Shown here piece by piece: positions 1 to 5,442 of a DNA stretch of 11,313 bases (its first letter is position 1; every line of letters begins with the position of its first letter). A program made the position numbers and the translations under genes. The notes under the pieces were generated by a model, which saw nothing but the letters and a program-made list of their open reading frames with translations, was not told the origin of the DNA and ran no database searches. The DNA comes from an uncultured Clostridia bacterium (GTDB lineage: Bacteria; Bacillota; Clostridia; TANB77; CAG-508), in assembly GCA_934122085.1 (NCBI GenBank), contig CAKOVS010000019.1:1-11313 (forward strand), read 5' to 3'.

Positions 1-1
1 A

Positions 2-370
2 ACAGTAGAAATGTTTGTAAAATCATGGAATGATACACATAGTGGAGATAAACAAATAGAATGTGAAGCAGAATCAAATTCAAATGGATATAAAGTAAAG
101 TTTGCGAATGGCTCATATAATACTTATATAAGTGGATTAGCACAAGATGAATATAATTCAATTTACATAAAATCAGATAATAGCAACGCTTATGCCATGT
201 GGCTTGCTTCTCCGTCTGCTAATGGCAACGACTATTTGATGTATGCGGCCTGCAACGGCTACTTGCACAATTACTACTATTCCAGCGGCAATCCAGGTTT
301 CCGCCCAGTTGTATGTCTAAAATCTAAAGTCAAATTGCAAAAAGTAGTTGATGGGTATGAAATAAGATAA
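2..370 (+). CDS. DGR target protein, C-terminal part (variable protein, 5' end outside window)
   Basis: This is the last 122 codons of a larger gene; the frame is open to the left edge, so the Met at 11 need not be the start. The C-terminus contains WLASPS followed by a Tyr/Ser/Gly-rich segment and GFRPVV, the pattern of Firmicutes DUF6273-like or C-type-lectin-fold domains, which display DGR-diversified residues on a stable scaffold. The VR covers codons for about 40 residues and is followed by 20 invariant residues to the stop. Diversified positions now read Tyr, Gly, Asp, Ala, Cys, His and Ser, residues typical of binding surfaces. A role as a ligand- or surface-binding protein is inferred; no signal peptide can be judged because the N-terminus is missing. 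It is followed at 74 nt by the MutS-like accessory gene on the same strand. Confidence 0.85.
   Translation, partial: TVEMFVKSWNDTHSGDKQIECEAESNSNGYKVKFANGSYNTYISGLAQDEYNSIYIKSDNSNAYAMWLASPSANGNDYLMYAACNGYLHNYYYSSGNPGFRPVVCLKSKVKLQKVVDGYEIR
188..308 (+). repeat. DGR variable repeat (VR)
   Basis: This 121-bp stretch aligns without gaps to the TR at 1251-1371 (constant offset 1063). There are 18 substitutions in 14 codons, all at positions that are A in the TR (to G, T or C); all C, G and T positions are identical. The changes fall at first and second positions of AAY codons, plus one TAC to TGC, so no stop codon arises. The first part and the last 19 bp (from about 290) are invariant; the latter would correspond to the initiation-of-mutagenic-homing end. 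Identity stops sharply after G308. Confidence 0.95.
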
Positions 371-394
371 AGTAAAAAATAAAAATAAGAAAAG

Positions 395-430
395 CTAATG
401 CTTGACAGGCCTTGTGTCTGTCAGCATTAG
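395..430 (+). promoter_or_regulatory. Hairpin downstream of VR, abutting the MutS-like gene's ribosome binding site
   Basis: Bases 395-401 (CTAATGC) pair with 424-430 (GCATTAG), and 403-408 (TGACAG) pair with 418-423 (CTGTCA). One T is bulged and the loop is 9 nt, giving 13 base pairs. No T-tract follows, so it is not an ordinary intrinsic terminator. The 3' arm runs into the AGGAGG ribosome binding site (429-434). Known DGRs often need a hairpin or cruciform shortly after the VR for efficient homing; this one lies 87 nt downstream. Translational control of the next gene is the alternative. Confidence 0.7.
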
Positions 431-443
431 GAGGATAATAAAA

Positions 444-881
444 ATGAGTGTAGTAAATATGGCACAAAATATAAAAAATATACATCCAGATTATATGATA
501 ATGTATAAAGTTGGAAGTTTTTATAATTGCTATGGAAAAGATGCATATATAGCATCATATTTATTTGAATATAAAATAAGGCTTATTGAAAATAATATCA
601 CAGTAATTGGATTTCCCAAAAATGCAATATCTAAAGTAATTGCAAAAATTGAAAGAGAAAAAATAAATTACATTTTGATTGATACAAAAAATAATTATGA
701 TATAGATTTAAAAGAAGAGTTTGGAAATTTAAATAAATATAATGATGTAGTATGCAAAGCAAAAGAAGTAGTAAATATAAGAATAAGAATTGAAAAAATA
801 GAAAAAGAACTTTTAAAAAAGGAAAACTATAATAAAATTAAGAAAATAGAAGAAATAATTTATGAAAATAGAAAAGTTTAA
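444..881 (+). CDS. MutS domain I-like DGR accessory protein (145 aa)
   Basis: Start chosen at ATG 444, nine bases after AGGAGG. Residues about 10-80 resemble the mismatch-recognition domain I of MutS: HPDYMIMYKVGSFYNCYGKD followed by A-x-x-A-S, matching the MutS pattern around its FYE motif. The Phe (F26) is kept, but the Glu two positions on, which in MutS contacts the mismatched base, is Asn (N28). The remaining MutS domains (connector, clamp, ATPase) are absent; residues about 112-145 are a charged, probably helical tail. From memory, MutS-like small proteins are among the accessory genes reported for some DGRs. It overlaps avd by 20 nt, so the two are probably cotranscribed and translationally coupled. 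A role in nucleic-acid binding during retrohoming, or in dealing with mismatch repair at the VR, is inference. Confidence 0.8.
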   Translation: MSVVNMAQNIKNIHPDYMIMYKVGSFYNCYGKDAYIASYLFEYKIRLIENNITVIGFPKNAISKVIAKIEREKINYILIDTKNNYDIDLKEEFGNLNKYNDVVCKAKEVVNIRIRIEKIEKELLKKENYNKIKKIEEIIYENRKV

Positions 882-1206
882 AATAATTCAATTTATAAGA
901 GAATTTATAATTATGATAGATAAGGAAATGGATAATTATCCTAAGAAAGATATAGAATTAAAAAATAGAATCAGAATAAATTCATTTGATGTATTAGAAA
1001 TTGCATATGAAGCTAATAATGAAGAAAATATAGAAAATAAAAAAAGACTTTTATTAAAAGCTTTGGCAAAGATAAAAATAATGGATTTTTTGATAAATTT
1101 ATCTTATGACAAAAAAATATTAACAGCAAAAAAGTATTATAAATTAGGTGAAAAGATGGATGACATCTTAAAATATTTAACCGGATGGATAAAATCTTTA
1201 TCATAG
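862..1206 (+). CDS. avd: Avd, DGR accessory variability determinant (114 aa)
   Basis: Small, basic, all-helical protein matching the Avd family: a YPKKD segment in the first part (residues 26-30), a Leu-rich amphipathic middle with alternating charged residues, and a terminal GWIKS motif shared with other Avd proteins. Avd forms a pentameric four-helix-bundle barrel that binds the RT and DGR RNA and is required for mutagenic cDNA synthesis (family knowledge). The start at 862 overlaps the MutS-like gene by 20 nt and has only a weak ribosome binding site, consistent with translational coupling. Met18 at 913 is a possible later start but would cut the first helix. The TR begins 45 nt after the stop, the usual avd-TR order. 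Confidence 0.88.
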   Translation: MKIEKFKIIQFIREFIIMIDKEMDNYPKKDIELKNRIRINSFDVLEIAYEANNEENIENKKRLLLKALAKIKIMDFLINLSYDKKILTAKKYYKLGEKMDDILKYLTGWIKSLS

Positions 1207-1250
1207 GGTATGGCTGAAACTGTGAAGCCTAGTATTTTCTTTTTGTGTTA
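1207..1250 (+). other. TR leader between avd and template repeat
   Basis: These 44 nt are non-coding. They contain a short potential hairpin, GGCT (1212-1215) with AGCC (1226-1229), then a T-rich stretch before the TR. They probably form the 5' part of the DGR RNA; no promoter is evident, so TR RNA probably comes from readthrough of the avd transcript. Confidence 0.4.
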
Positions 1251-1371
1251 GCTAATGCCATGTGGCTTGCTTCTCCGTCTGCTAATAACAACAACAATTT
1301 GATGAATGCGAACTACAACGGCAACTTGAACAATAACAACTATAACAACAACAATCCAGGTTTCCGCCCAG
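1251..1371 (+). repeat. DGR template repeat (TR)
   Basis: Gap-free 121-bp partner of the VR at 188-308. It is packed with AAC/AAT codons in the target frame: 18 Asn codons, against 5 Asn left at the same sites in the VR. This maximises diversity because A changes at codon positions 1 and 2 reach many amino acids without stops. It holds 42 adenines, 18 of which are altered in the present VR. The invariant ends are much richer in G and C than the surrounding DNA. It is non-coding in function, although an open frame runs through it. Confidence 0.95.
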
Positions 1372-1534
1372 CTTCTAAAAAACAGTGGTTATTTCTATTA
1401 AGATAGAATAAGAGAAGTTTTAGATAGAAACAAGTTATATCCTTTAGTTAAGAAAATTTAGCTATAAAATAAAAATAGATAATAAAATTTGTTAGTAGAG
1501 AAATCGAAAAGGAGTTTTATTTATAACTATTTTC
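1372..1534 (+). other. Non-coding spacer downstream of TR (probable 3' part of DGR RNA)
   Basis: No plausible gene on either strand until the RT coding end. A small hairpin is visible: TTCTAT at 1393-1398 with ATAGAA at 1403-1408. In the studied Bordetella phage DGR, the spacer following the TR is needed for cDNA priming; this segment has the matching position and a similar length. It ends at the hairpin terminator at 1535-1560, which would define the RNA's 3' end. Confidence 0.45.
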
Positions 1535-1560
1535 AGGTAGTACGTTTTGTACTACCTTTT
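1535..1560 (+). terminator. Intrinsic terminator after the TR transcript
   Basis: AGGTAGTAC (1535-1543) pairs perfectly with GTACTACCT (1549-1557) around a 5-nt loop and is followed by T residues to 1560. The T-tract lies on the + side, so it ends the avd-TR transcript. The RT stop codon (1552-1554, minus strand) lies inside the stem, so the two convergent units share this element. There is no matching T-tract for the RT transcript. Confidence 0.8.
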
Positions 1561-2516
1561 AAAATTTATATTTAAATTTCTTTTACATAGTCCTTTATAG
1601 CAAATATAACTTGAAACTAAACTATTTAATTTAATTTCATTTGAAATATATTTTTTATATCTATTATTTAATTTCCTTTTAATTCTTCTGTATCTACAAT
1701 ATTTTCCATTTATATCTCTACCTAAAAATAAAAAATTATTAGTATTTTTAAATATACGAGTTTTTTATTTAAAGTTAATTTTTCATTTGCCAAAAATTTT
1801 TCAATTTCAGATAAACAATACTTTAAATATTCTTTTGAATTATGAAAAAGCAAAAAATCATCTTGATATCTTACATAATATTTTATTTTTAGTTTTTCTT
1901 TGATAAAATGATCCATATCATTAAGATAAAAAATTGCTAAAATTTGATTTGTCATTAATCCTATATATAATCCCATATCATTACTATCAATAATTTTAAA
2001 CACAATATCTAATGCGTCTTTATCTTTTATTCGCTTCTTTAATTTTTCTTTTAAAATATCATGATTAATATTTGAAAAAAATTTACTTATATCACACTTC
2101 AATATATAATAGTTTTTGTAATTTATATCTAATTTACGTTTGAAATTTTGTTGCAATTCAATTCCTTTACTTGTTCCCATATTTTTTCTACTTGCAACAT
2201 TAACATCAAGCAAACATGGAATAAGTGCAGGATATAAAATATATCTTGCTACAAGATGGTTAACTATTTTATCTTGCATATTTTGACTCACAATTTGTCT
2301 TTCTTTTGGCTCATATATTATAAATTTGTTATATGGACCAACATTGTAACTTTTTTCTAATAAAATTTTATGAACTCTAGAAATATAAATGTTTTTATAT
2401 TCTTTGAAATTTTCAACTCGATTTTTATTTTTTGTATTTTTGCATACCTCATTAAATGCTGAAAGAATACTATTCATATTATAAATATTTTTATATAAAT
2501 CTTTTTTTCTTTTCAT
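1552..2516 (-). CDS. DGR reverse transcriptase, with an apparent -1 frameshift near the C-terminus
   Basis: Start chosen at ATG 2516, preceded by AGGAGG at a 12-nt spacing; a TTG at 2522 is possible. RT motifs in order: RKNMGTSKG (about 110-118), LKCDISKFF with catalytic Asp142, IGLMTNQ (185-191; the DGR form of the IGxxxSQ motif, not the QGxxxSP of group II introns), YQDD (217-220) with the catalytic pair, and LNKK (249-252). At the A6 tract (T6 at 1761-1766 on the + strand) the frame shifts. As read it ends at 1722 after 13 unrelated residues. With one added A it continues TRIFKN...FLFLGRD...YRRIKRK to a stop at 1552-1554, giving 321 aa, the normal length with the thumb region. The cause could be real mutation, sequencing error or slippage. 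It copies TR RNA into adenine-mutagenised cDNA. Confidence 0.9.
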
Positions 2517-2591
2517 AACCAATAAACACCTCCTAATATTAATTATATAATTTGAGTAAAGTAACAACTTAGTAAAATATAGTAAAAAATC

Positions 2592-2620
2592 TTGAAAAAA
2601 TATATAGCCTCTTGTATAAT
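2592..2620 (+). promoter_or_regulatory. Promoter for yqeK-rsmE
   Basis: TTGAAA (2592-2597) and TATAAT (2615-2620) are separated by exactly 17 nt, a near-consensus sigma-A promoter. Transcription would start near 2627, leaving a leader of about 75 nt before yqeK. Confidence 0.8.
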
Positions 2621-2656
2621 AATAAAGAAAGTTGAAATAGCTAAATAACTAAAAAG

Positions 2657-2676
2657 AAAGGAGCTATATGTTATAA
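2657..2676 (+). promoter_or_regulatory. Strong ribosome binding site with a two-codon leader ORF before yqeK
   Basis: AAAGGAG at 2657-2663 is followed at 2668 by ATG TTA TAA, a Met-Leu-stop frame. The yqeK ATG at 2702 has no good ribosome binding site of its own, and the upstream frame is closed by TAA at 2678-2680. Reinitiation after the leader ORF is possible, as is simple use of a distant site. Confidence 0.4.
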
Positions 2677-2701
2677 ATAAGTAACAGATAGTTTAATAAA
2701 A

Positions 2702-3283
2702 ATGGAAAAAATAGAACAAATAAAAAAAGAATTAAAAAATATGTTATCAGAAAAAAGATATATACACTCAATAGGAGTAATGGAAATGGCAAGTGAACTT
2801 GCAAAAATTTATAATGTAGATATTGAAATGGCACAAATAGCAGGACTTCTTCATGACAATGCAAAAGAAATGACAGATGAAGAAATGTTGCAATATGTTA
2901 AAGAAAATAATATTAAAATTTCAGAAACAGAAAAAAATAGTATTCAATTATTACATGGAAAAATTGGTGCAGACATAGCAAAGAAAAAATATGGAGTAAG
3001 TGAACAAATTGCAAAAGCAATTGAATATCACACTACAACAAATCCTAATATGGATACATTAGCAAAAATAATATATGTTTCAGACAAAATAGAATTAAAC
3101 AGAAAAACAGAAAAATATGATATTGAAGCAGAAAGAAAATTGGCAAAAGAAAATTTGAACAAAGCAATGTTACTTATAATAAATGATGTAACTAAATATT
3201 TAATAGCACAAGATAAATTAATAGCACTAGAAAGTATAGAAACAAGAAATAAATTATTATTAAATATAGAAGGAGAACAATAA
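2702..3283 (+). CDS. yqeK: YqeK, HD-domain Ap4A hydrolase (symmetrical)
   Basis: The 193 residues match the YqeK family in length and motif order: H22 in YIHSIGV, the HD pair H51-D52 in LLHDNAKEM, H85 in LLHGKIGA, H110 in YHTT and D128 in YVSDKIE. These are the metal ligands of the HD fold. YqeK cleaves diadenosine tetraphosphate symmetrically to two ADP and belongs to the stress-nucleotide clean-up machinery (family knowledge). It is often next to nadD and rsfS; here it is paired with rsmE, whose ATG overlaps its TAA by one base (TAATG), so the pair is translationally coupled. ATG 2702 is the only sensible start because TAA lies in frame at 2678, although its ribosome binding site is unusually distant. 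Confidence 0.92.
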   Translation: MEKIEQIKKELKNMLSEKRYIHSIGVMEMASELAKIYNVDIEMAQIAGLLHDNAKEMTDEEMLQYVKENNIKISETEKNSIQLLHGKIGADIAKKKYGVSEQIAKAIEYHTTTNPNMDTLAKIIYVSDKIELNRKTEKYDIEAERKLAKENLNKAMLLIINDVTKYLIAQDKLIALESIETRNKLLLNIEGEQ

Positions 3284-4020
3284 TGCCAAGATTCTTTGTA
3301 AGAACTAATCAAATAAGTAATAATAATATAGATATAATTGGAGAAGATGTAAAACATATAAAAAATGTATTAAGAAAGCAAATTGGAGATAAAATAGAAG
3401 TCTGTAATCAAGATACAGGAGATTCATATAAATGTGAAATTAAAAATTTTTCAGAAGATGAGATAAAAACAAATATCATAGAAAAATTAAAAAACATTCA
3501 AGAAAAAGTACAAGTAGATATATATCAAGGATTGCCAAAGTCAGATAAAATGGAACTAATAATTCAAAAATCAGTAGAACTTGGGGCAAATGCAATAATA
3601 CCAGTAAATATGAAAAGATGTGTAGTAAAACTAGAAGGAAAAGATGAGGCAAAAAAAACAGATAGATGGCAAAAAATAGCTGAAAGTGCAGCCAAACAAT
3701 GCGGGAGAAGTTTTATTCCAGAAGTAAAGAATTTAATAAATGTTAAAGACATTTGTAATTTAATAAATGAGTATGATGCAATAATAGTTGCATATGAAAA
3801 TGAAAAAGAAAACACATTAAAATCCGAACTCCAAAAATTAGACTCAGCAAATTTAAAGATAGGAATAGTAATTGGACCAGAAGGTGGACTTGAAGAAAGT
3901 GATATAAAATTATTAAGAGAAAATGGAGCAAGAATTGTTACATTAGGAAATAGAATATTAAGAACAGAAACAGTGGCATTAAATGTATTAAGTATTATAA
4001 TGTATGAATTTGAACAATAA
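3283..4020 (+). CDS. rsmE: RsmE, 16S rRNA (uracil1498-N3)-methyltransferase
   Basis: 245 residues, normal for RsmE. The N-terminus MPRFFV leads into a PUA-like RNA-binding domain (about 1-70). The rest is the SPOUT-class methyltransferase with its C-terminal trefoil knot. IGPEGG (197-202) and LGNRILRTETV (221-231) are the S-adenosylmethionine-binding signatures of the family; KSDKMELIIQKSVELG is another conserved stretch. It methylates N3 of U1498 near the ribosomal decoding site. It has a good AGGAGA ribosome binding site inside the end of yqeK and overlaps that gene by one base. No clear intrinsic terminator follows in 4021-4098. Confidence 0.96.
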   Translation: MPRFFVRTNQISNNNIDIIGEDVKHIKNVLRKQIGDKIEVCNQDTGDSYKCEIKNFSEDEIKTNIIEKLKNIQEKVQVDIYQGLPKSDKMELIIQKSVELGANAIIPVNMKRCVVKLEGKDEAKKTDRWQKIAESAAKQCGRSFIPEVKNLINVKDICNLINEYDAIIVAYENEKENTLKSELQKLDSANLKIGIVIGPEGGLEESDIKLLRENGARIVTLGNRILRTETVALNVLSIIMYEFEQ

Positions 4021-4098
4021 ATAAAACAAACATTTAAAAACAAATACTCAGATTATTATAATTAATCATGCTGATTTTCAAAAAAGCGAAGAAAAAGC

Positions 4099-4128
4099 TT
4101 GACTTTTATATAGTGCAAGGTGTAAAAT
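4099..4128 (+). promoter_or_regulatory. Promoter for efp
   Basis: TTGACT (4099-4104) and TAAAAT (4123-4128) lie 18 nt apart, about 50 nt upstream of the efp start codon. Confidence 0.6.
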
Positions 4129-4176
4129 AATAATATTGAAAAATTATGTTAAGAATTATTAGAAGGGAGAAATAAT

Positions 4177-4743
4177 ATGGCAGGAGTATACATGGCAGGA
4201 GATTTTAGAAATGGAACAACATTTGAAATGGACGGAGGAGTATTCAGAGTAGTTGAATTCCAACACGTAAAACCAGGAAAAGGAGCTGCATTTGTTAGAA
4301 CAAAATTAAAAAATGTAATAACAGGAGCAGTTTTAGAAAAAACATTTAACCCATCAGACAAATATCCAGGAGCTGAAATTGAAAAGAAAACAATGCAATA
4401 TTTATACAATGATGGAGACTTATACTATTTTATGGATAATGACACATATGATCAAATGCCACTAAATAAAGCAGATTTAGGAGATTGTTTAAAATATTTA
4501 AAAGAAAACATGGAAGTAACAATTCTTTCATTTAAAGGAAAAGTATTTGCTGTTGAACCACCAATATTTGTTGAATTAGAAGTTATATATACAGAACCAG
4601 GATTTGCTGGAAACACAACAACAACATCTGGAAAACCAGCAAAATTAGAAACAGGACTAGAATTACAAGTTCCTATGTTTGTAAACATTGGTGATGTTTT
4701 AAGAATTGATACAAGAACATGTGAATATATGGAAAGAGTATAG
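4177..4743 (+). CDS. efp: Elongation factor P
   Basis: 188 residues, the standard EF-P length, with the three expected beta-barrel domains. The N-terminal KOW-like domain carries the KPGKG loop, in which K35 corresponds to the lysine that is modified in many bacteria. The C-terminal OB domain ends in the family pattern GLELQVPMFVNIGDVLRIDT. EF-P binds between the ribosomal P and E sites and relieves stalling at polyproline. Start at 4177 is supported by AAGGGAGA at a 6-nt spacing; Met6 of MAGDFRNG (4192) is the only alternative. It has its own promoter and a terminator-like hairpin just after the stop. No modification enzyme is visible in the window. Confidence 0.98.
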   Translation: MAGVYMAGDFRNGTTFEMDGGVFRVVEFQHVKPGKGAAFVRTKLKNVITGAVLEKTFNPSDKYPGAEIEKKTMQYLYNDGDLYYFMDNDTYDQMPLNKADLGDCLKYLKENMEVTILSFKGKVFAVEPPIFVELEVIYTEPGFAGNTTTTSGKPAKLETGLELQVPMFVNIGDVLRIDTRTCEYMERV

Positions 4744-4752
4744 AATAAAATT

Positions 4753-4791
4753 AAAAAGGCTAGTCTATTATAACAAAAGACCAGTCTTTTT
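4753..4791 (+). terminator. Terminator after efp
   Basis: AAAAAGGCTAGTC (4753-4765) pairs with GACCAGTCTTTTT (4779-4791), with one G-T pair and one A-C mismatch, and ends in T residues. It lies 10 nt after the efp stop and 22 nt before the next start codon, so it probably reduces rather than abolishes readthrough into the small downstream gene. Confidence 0.7.
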
Positions 4792-4813
4792 GTTAGAAAG
4801 AGAGGTGAATAAA

Positions 4814-4990
4814 ATGTCAGAAAAAGAATTATTAGAAAAAATAGAAAAATTAGAAAAAAGAGTTGAAGAACTTGAAAAAGATATGACAACTGTAAAAGAA
4901 GATATGTATGTATTTACAGAAGATGAAATAGATGATGAAGAAAGTAATGAATGTACAGGATGTTGTTCTAGTTGTGGAGGATGTGAATAG
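4814..4990 (+). CDS. Small coiled-coil protein with Cys-rich tail (58 aa), function unknown
   Basis: Start at ATG 4814 is supported by AGAGAGGTG ending 6 nt upstream. Residues 2-30 are a Lys/Glu/Leu heptad pattern (KIEKLEKRVEELEKD), a short coiled coil. Residues 36-46 are very acidic. The tail is CTGCCSSCGGCE, with cysteines at 47, 50, 51, 54 and 57. Closely spaced CxxCC and CxxC pairs suggest metal binding, perhaps zinc or an iron-sulfur cluster, or redox use; this is inference. The gene has no clear promoter of its own and sits after the efp terminator, so expression probably depends on readthrough. I do not recognise a named family. Confidence 0.75.
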   Translation: MSEKELLEKIEKLEKRVEELEKDMTTVKEDMYVFTEDEIDDEESNECTGCCSSCGGCE

Positions 4991-5020
4991 TTAAAATTTA
5001 GTAAAAATGTGACTATTTTA

Positions 5021-5049
5021 TTGACGATTATGTAAATCAGTGTTATAAT
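5021..5049 (+). promoter_or_regulatory. Promoter for the 93-aa ORF
   Basis: TTGACG (5021-5026) and TATAAT (5044-5049) with exactly 17 nt between them; near-consensus, 45 nt before the start codon. Confidence 0.8.
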
Positions 5050-5094
5050 AAGAATATCGAAATTCATTTGATAGGTTCTTAAGGAGGAACTGTA

Positions 5095-5376
5095 ATGAGA
5101 ATTACCACGTATGAACGCACCAAGTATGTTGAGGTTGACCCTGATCCGAAAAATGACAATATTATGAAAGGAATTGCCATTTGTGGCCCTGGTCGTGACC
5201 AGCGGAGGTATTATGCAGTCAACCCTCAGCATAATGAGGTAGGGCTTCAGTTTAAAGAGCTTGAAGAGGCTTTGAAAATTTTGGAGCTCTTTGACAAGGA
5301 AGGCTACAAGTATGTGATTGATACGATGCTCCCTGCCACGATTAAGGCAATCGGGCAGATCAATGCTTGCTCCTAA
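5095..5376 (+). CDS. Hypothetical protein of 93 aa, GC-richer than surroundings
   Basis: ATG 5095 follows AAGGAGG with suitable spacing and a near-consensus promoter, and the gene ends just before a strong terminator, so it is very likely a real expressed unit. Base and codon use are unlike the neighbours: roughly 45% GC with Arg codons CGC, CGT and CGG, where flanking genes use AGA and AT-ending codons. The protein is soluble and mixed charge, beginning MRITTYERTKYVEVDPDPKN, with a helical C-terminal half (FKELEEALKILELFDKEGY). No catalytic motif, signal peptide or membrane segment is seen. I do not recognise a family. The composition suggests recent transfer from a less AT-rich host. Confidence 0.75.
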   Translation: MRITTYERTKYVEVDPDPKNDNIMKGIAICGPGRDQRRYYAVNPQHNEVGLQFKELEEALKILELFDKEGYKYVIDTMLPATIKAIGQINACS

Positions 5377-5386
5377 CTGAGAACGG

Positions 5387-5415
5387 CGTCGCTGGTGTTA
5401 TACCAGCGACGTTTT
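5387..5415 (+). terminator. Terminator after the 93-aa ORF
   Basis: CGTCGCTGGT (5387-5396) pairs perfectly with ACCAGCGACG (5402-5411) around a 5-nt loop, followed by TTTT. The GC-rich stem shares the unusual composition of the gene before it. Confidence 0.88.
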
Positions 5416-5442
5416 CATGCAAAATTCAAAAGAGGAAGAATT

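Larger units (their letters stand above)
2..2516. other. Diversity-generating retroelement (DGR) locus
   Basis: All DGR parts are present: a target gene 3' end with a variable repeat, a MutS-like accessory gene, an Avd accessory gene, a template repeat and a DGR-type reverse transcriptase. The seen evidence is a 121-bp TR/VR pair whose 18 differences all fall on TR adenines, beside an RT with an IGxxTNQ motif and a YxDD box. By family knowledge, TR RNA is copied by the RT with Avd, adenines are misread, and the cDNA replaces the VR. The RT lies on the opposite strand from the target, accessory genes and TR. The left end of the locus, including the start of the target gene and its promoter, lies outside the window. 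Confidence 0.93.

Noticed and set aside
11..370. Treating ATG at 11 as the real start of the target gene
   Set aside because: The frame is open to the window edge, there is no ribosome binding site, and the lectin-like domain would be cut; the gene starts upstream of the window.
402..443. Earlier in-frame ATG (402) for the MutS-like gene
   Set aside because: It lies inside the hairpin, lacks a ribosome binding site, and the ATG at 444 has AGGAGG at ideal spacing.
1259..1407. Open frame through the template repeat, starting MWLASPSANNNNN
   Set aside because: It is the TR read in the target's frame; it has no ribosome binding site and its Asn-rich sequence is explained by the template's adenine codons.
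1552..2516. Group II intron or retron reverse transcriptase
   Set aside because: There is no maturase or endonuclease domain and no intron or msr-msd structure; the IGLMTNQ motif, Avd and the TR/VR pair identify a DGR.
3564..4043. Long open frames antisense to rsmE, efp and other genes
   Set aside because: They are hydrophobic or Ser/Asn-rich mirror images of AT-rich coding DNA, without ribosome binding sites or family similarity.
4021..4098. Terminator after rsmE (GATTA...TAATC around 4051-4068)
   Set aside because: The stem is only about five AT pairs and no T-tract follows, so no terminator is called.
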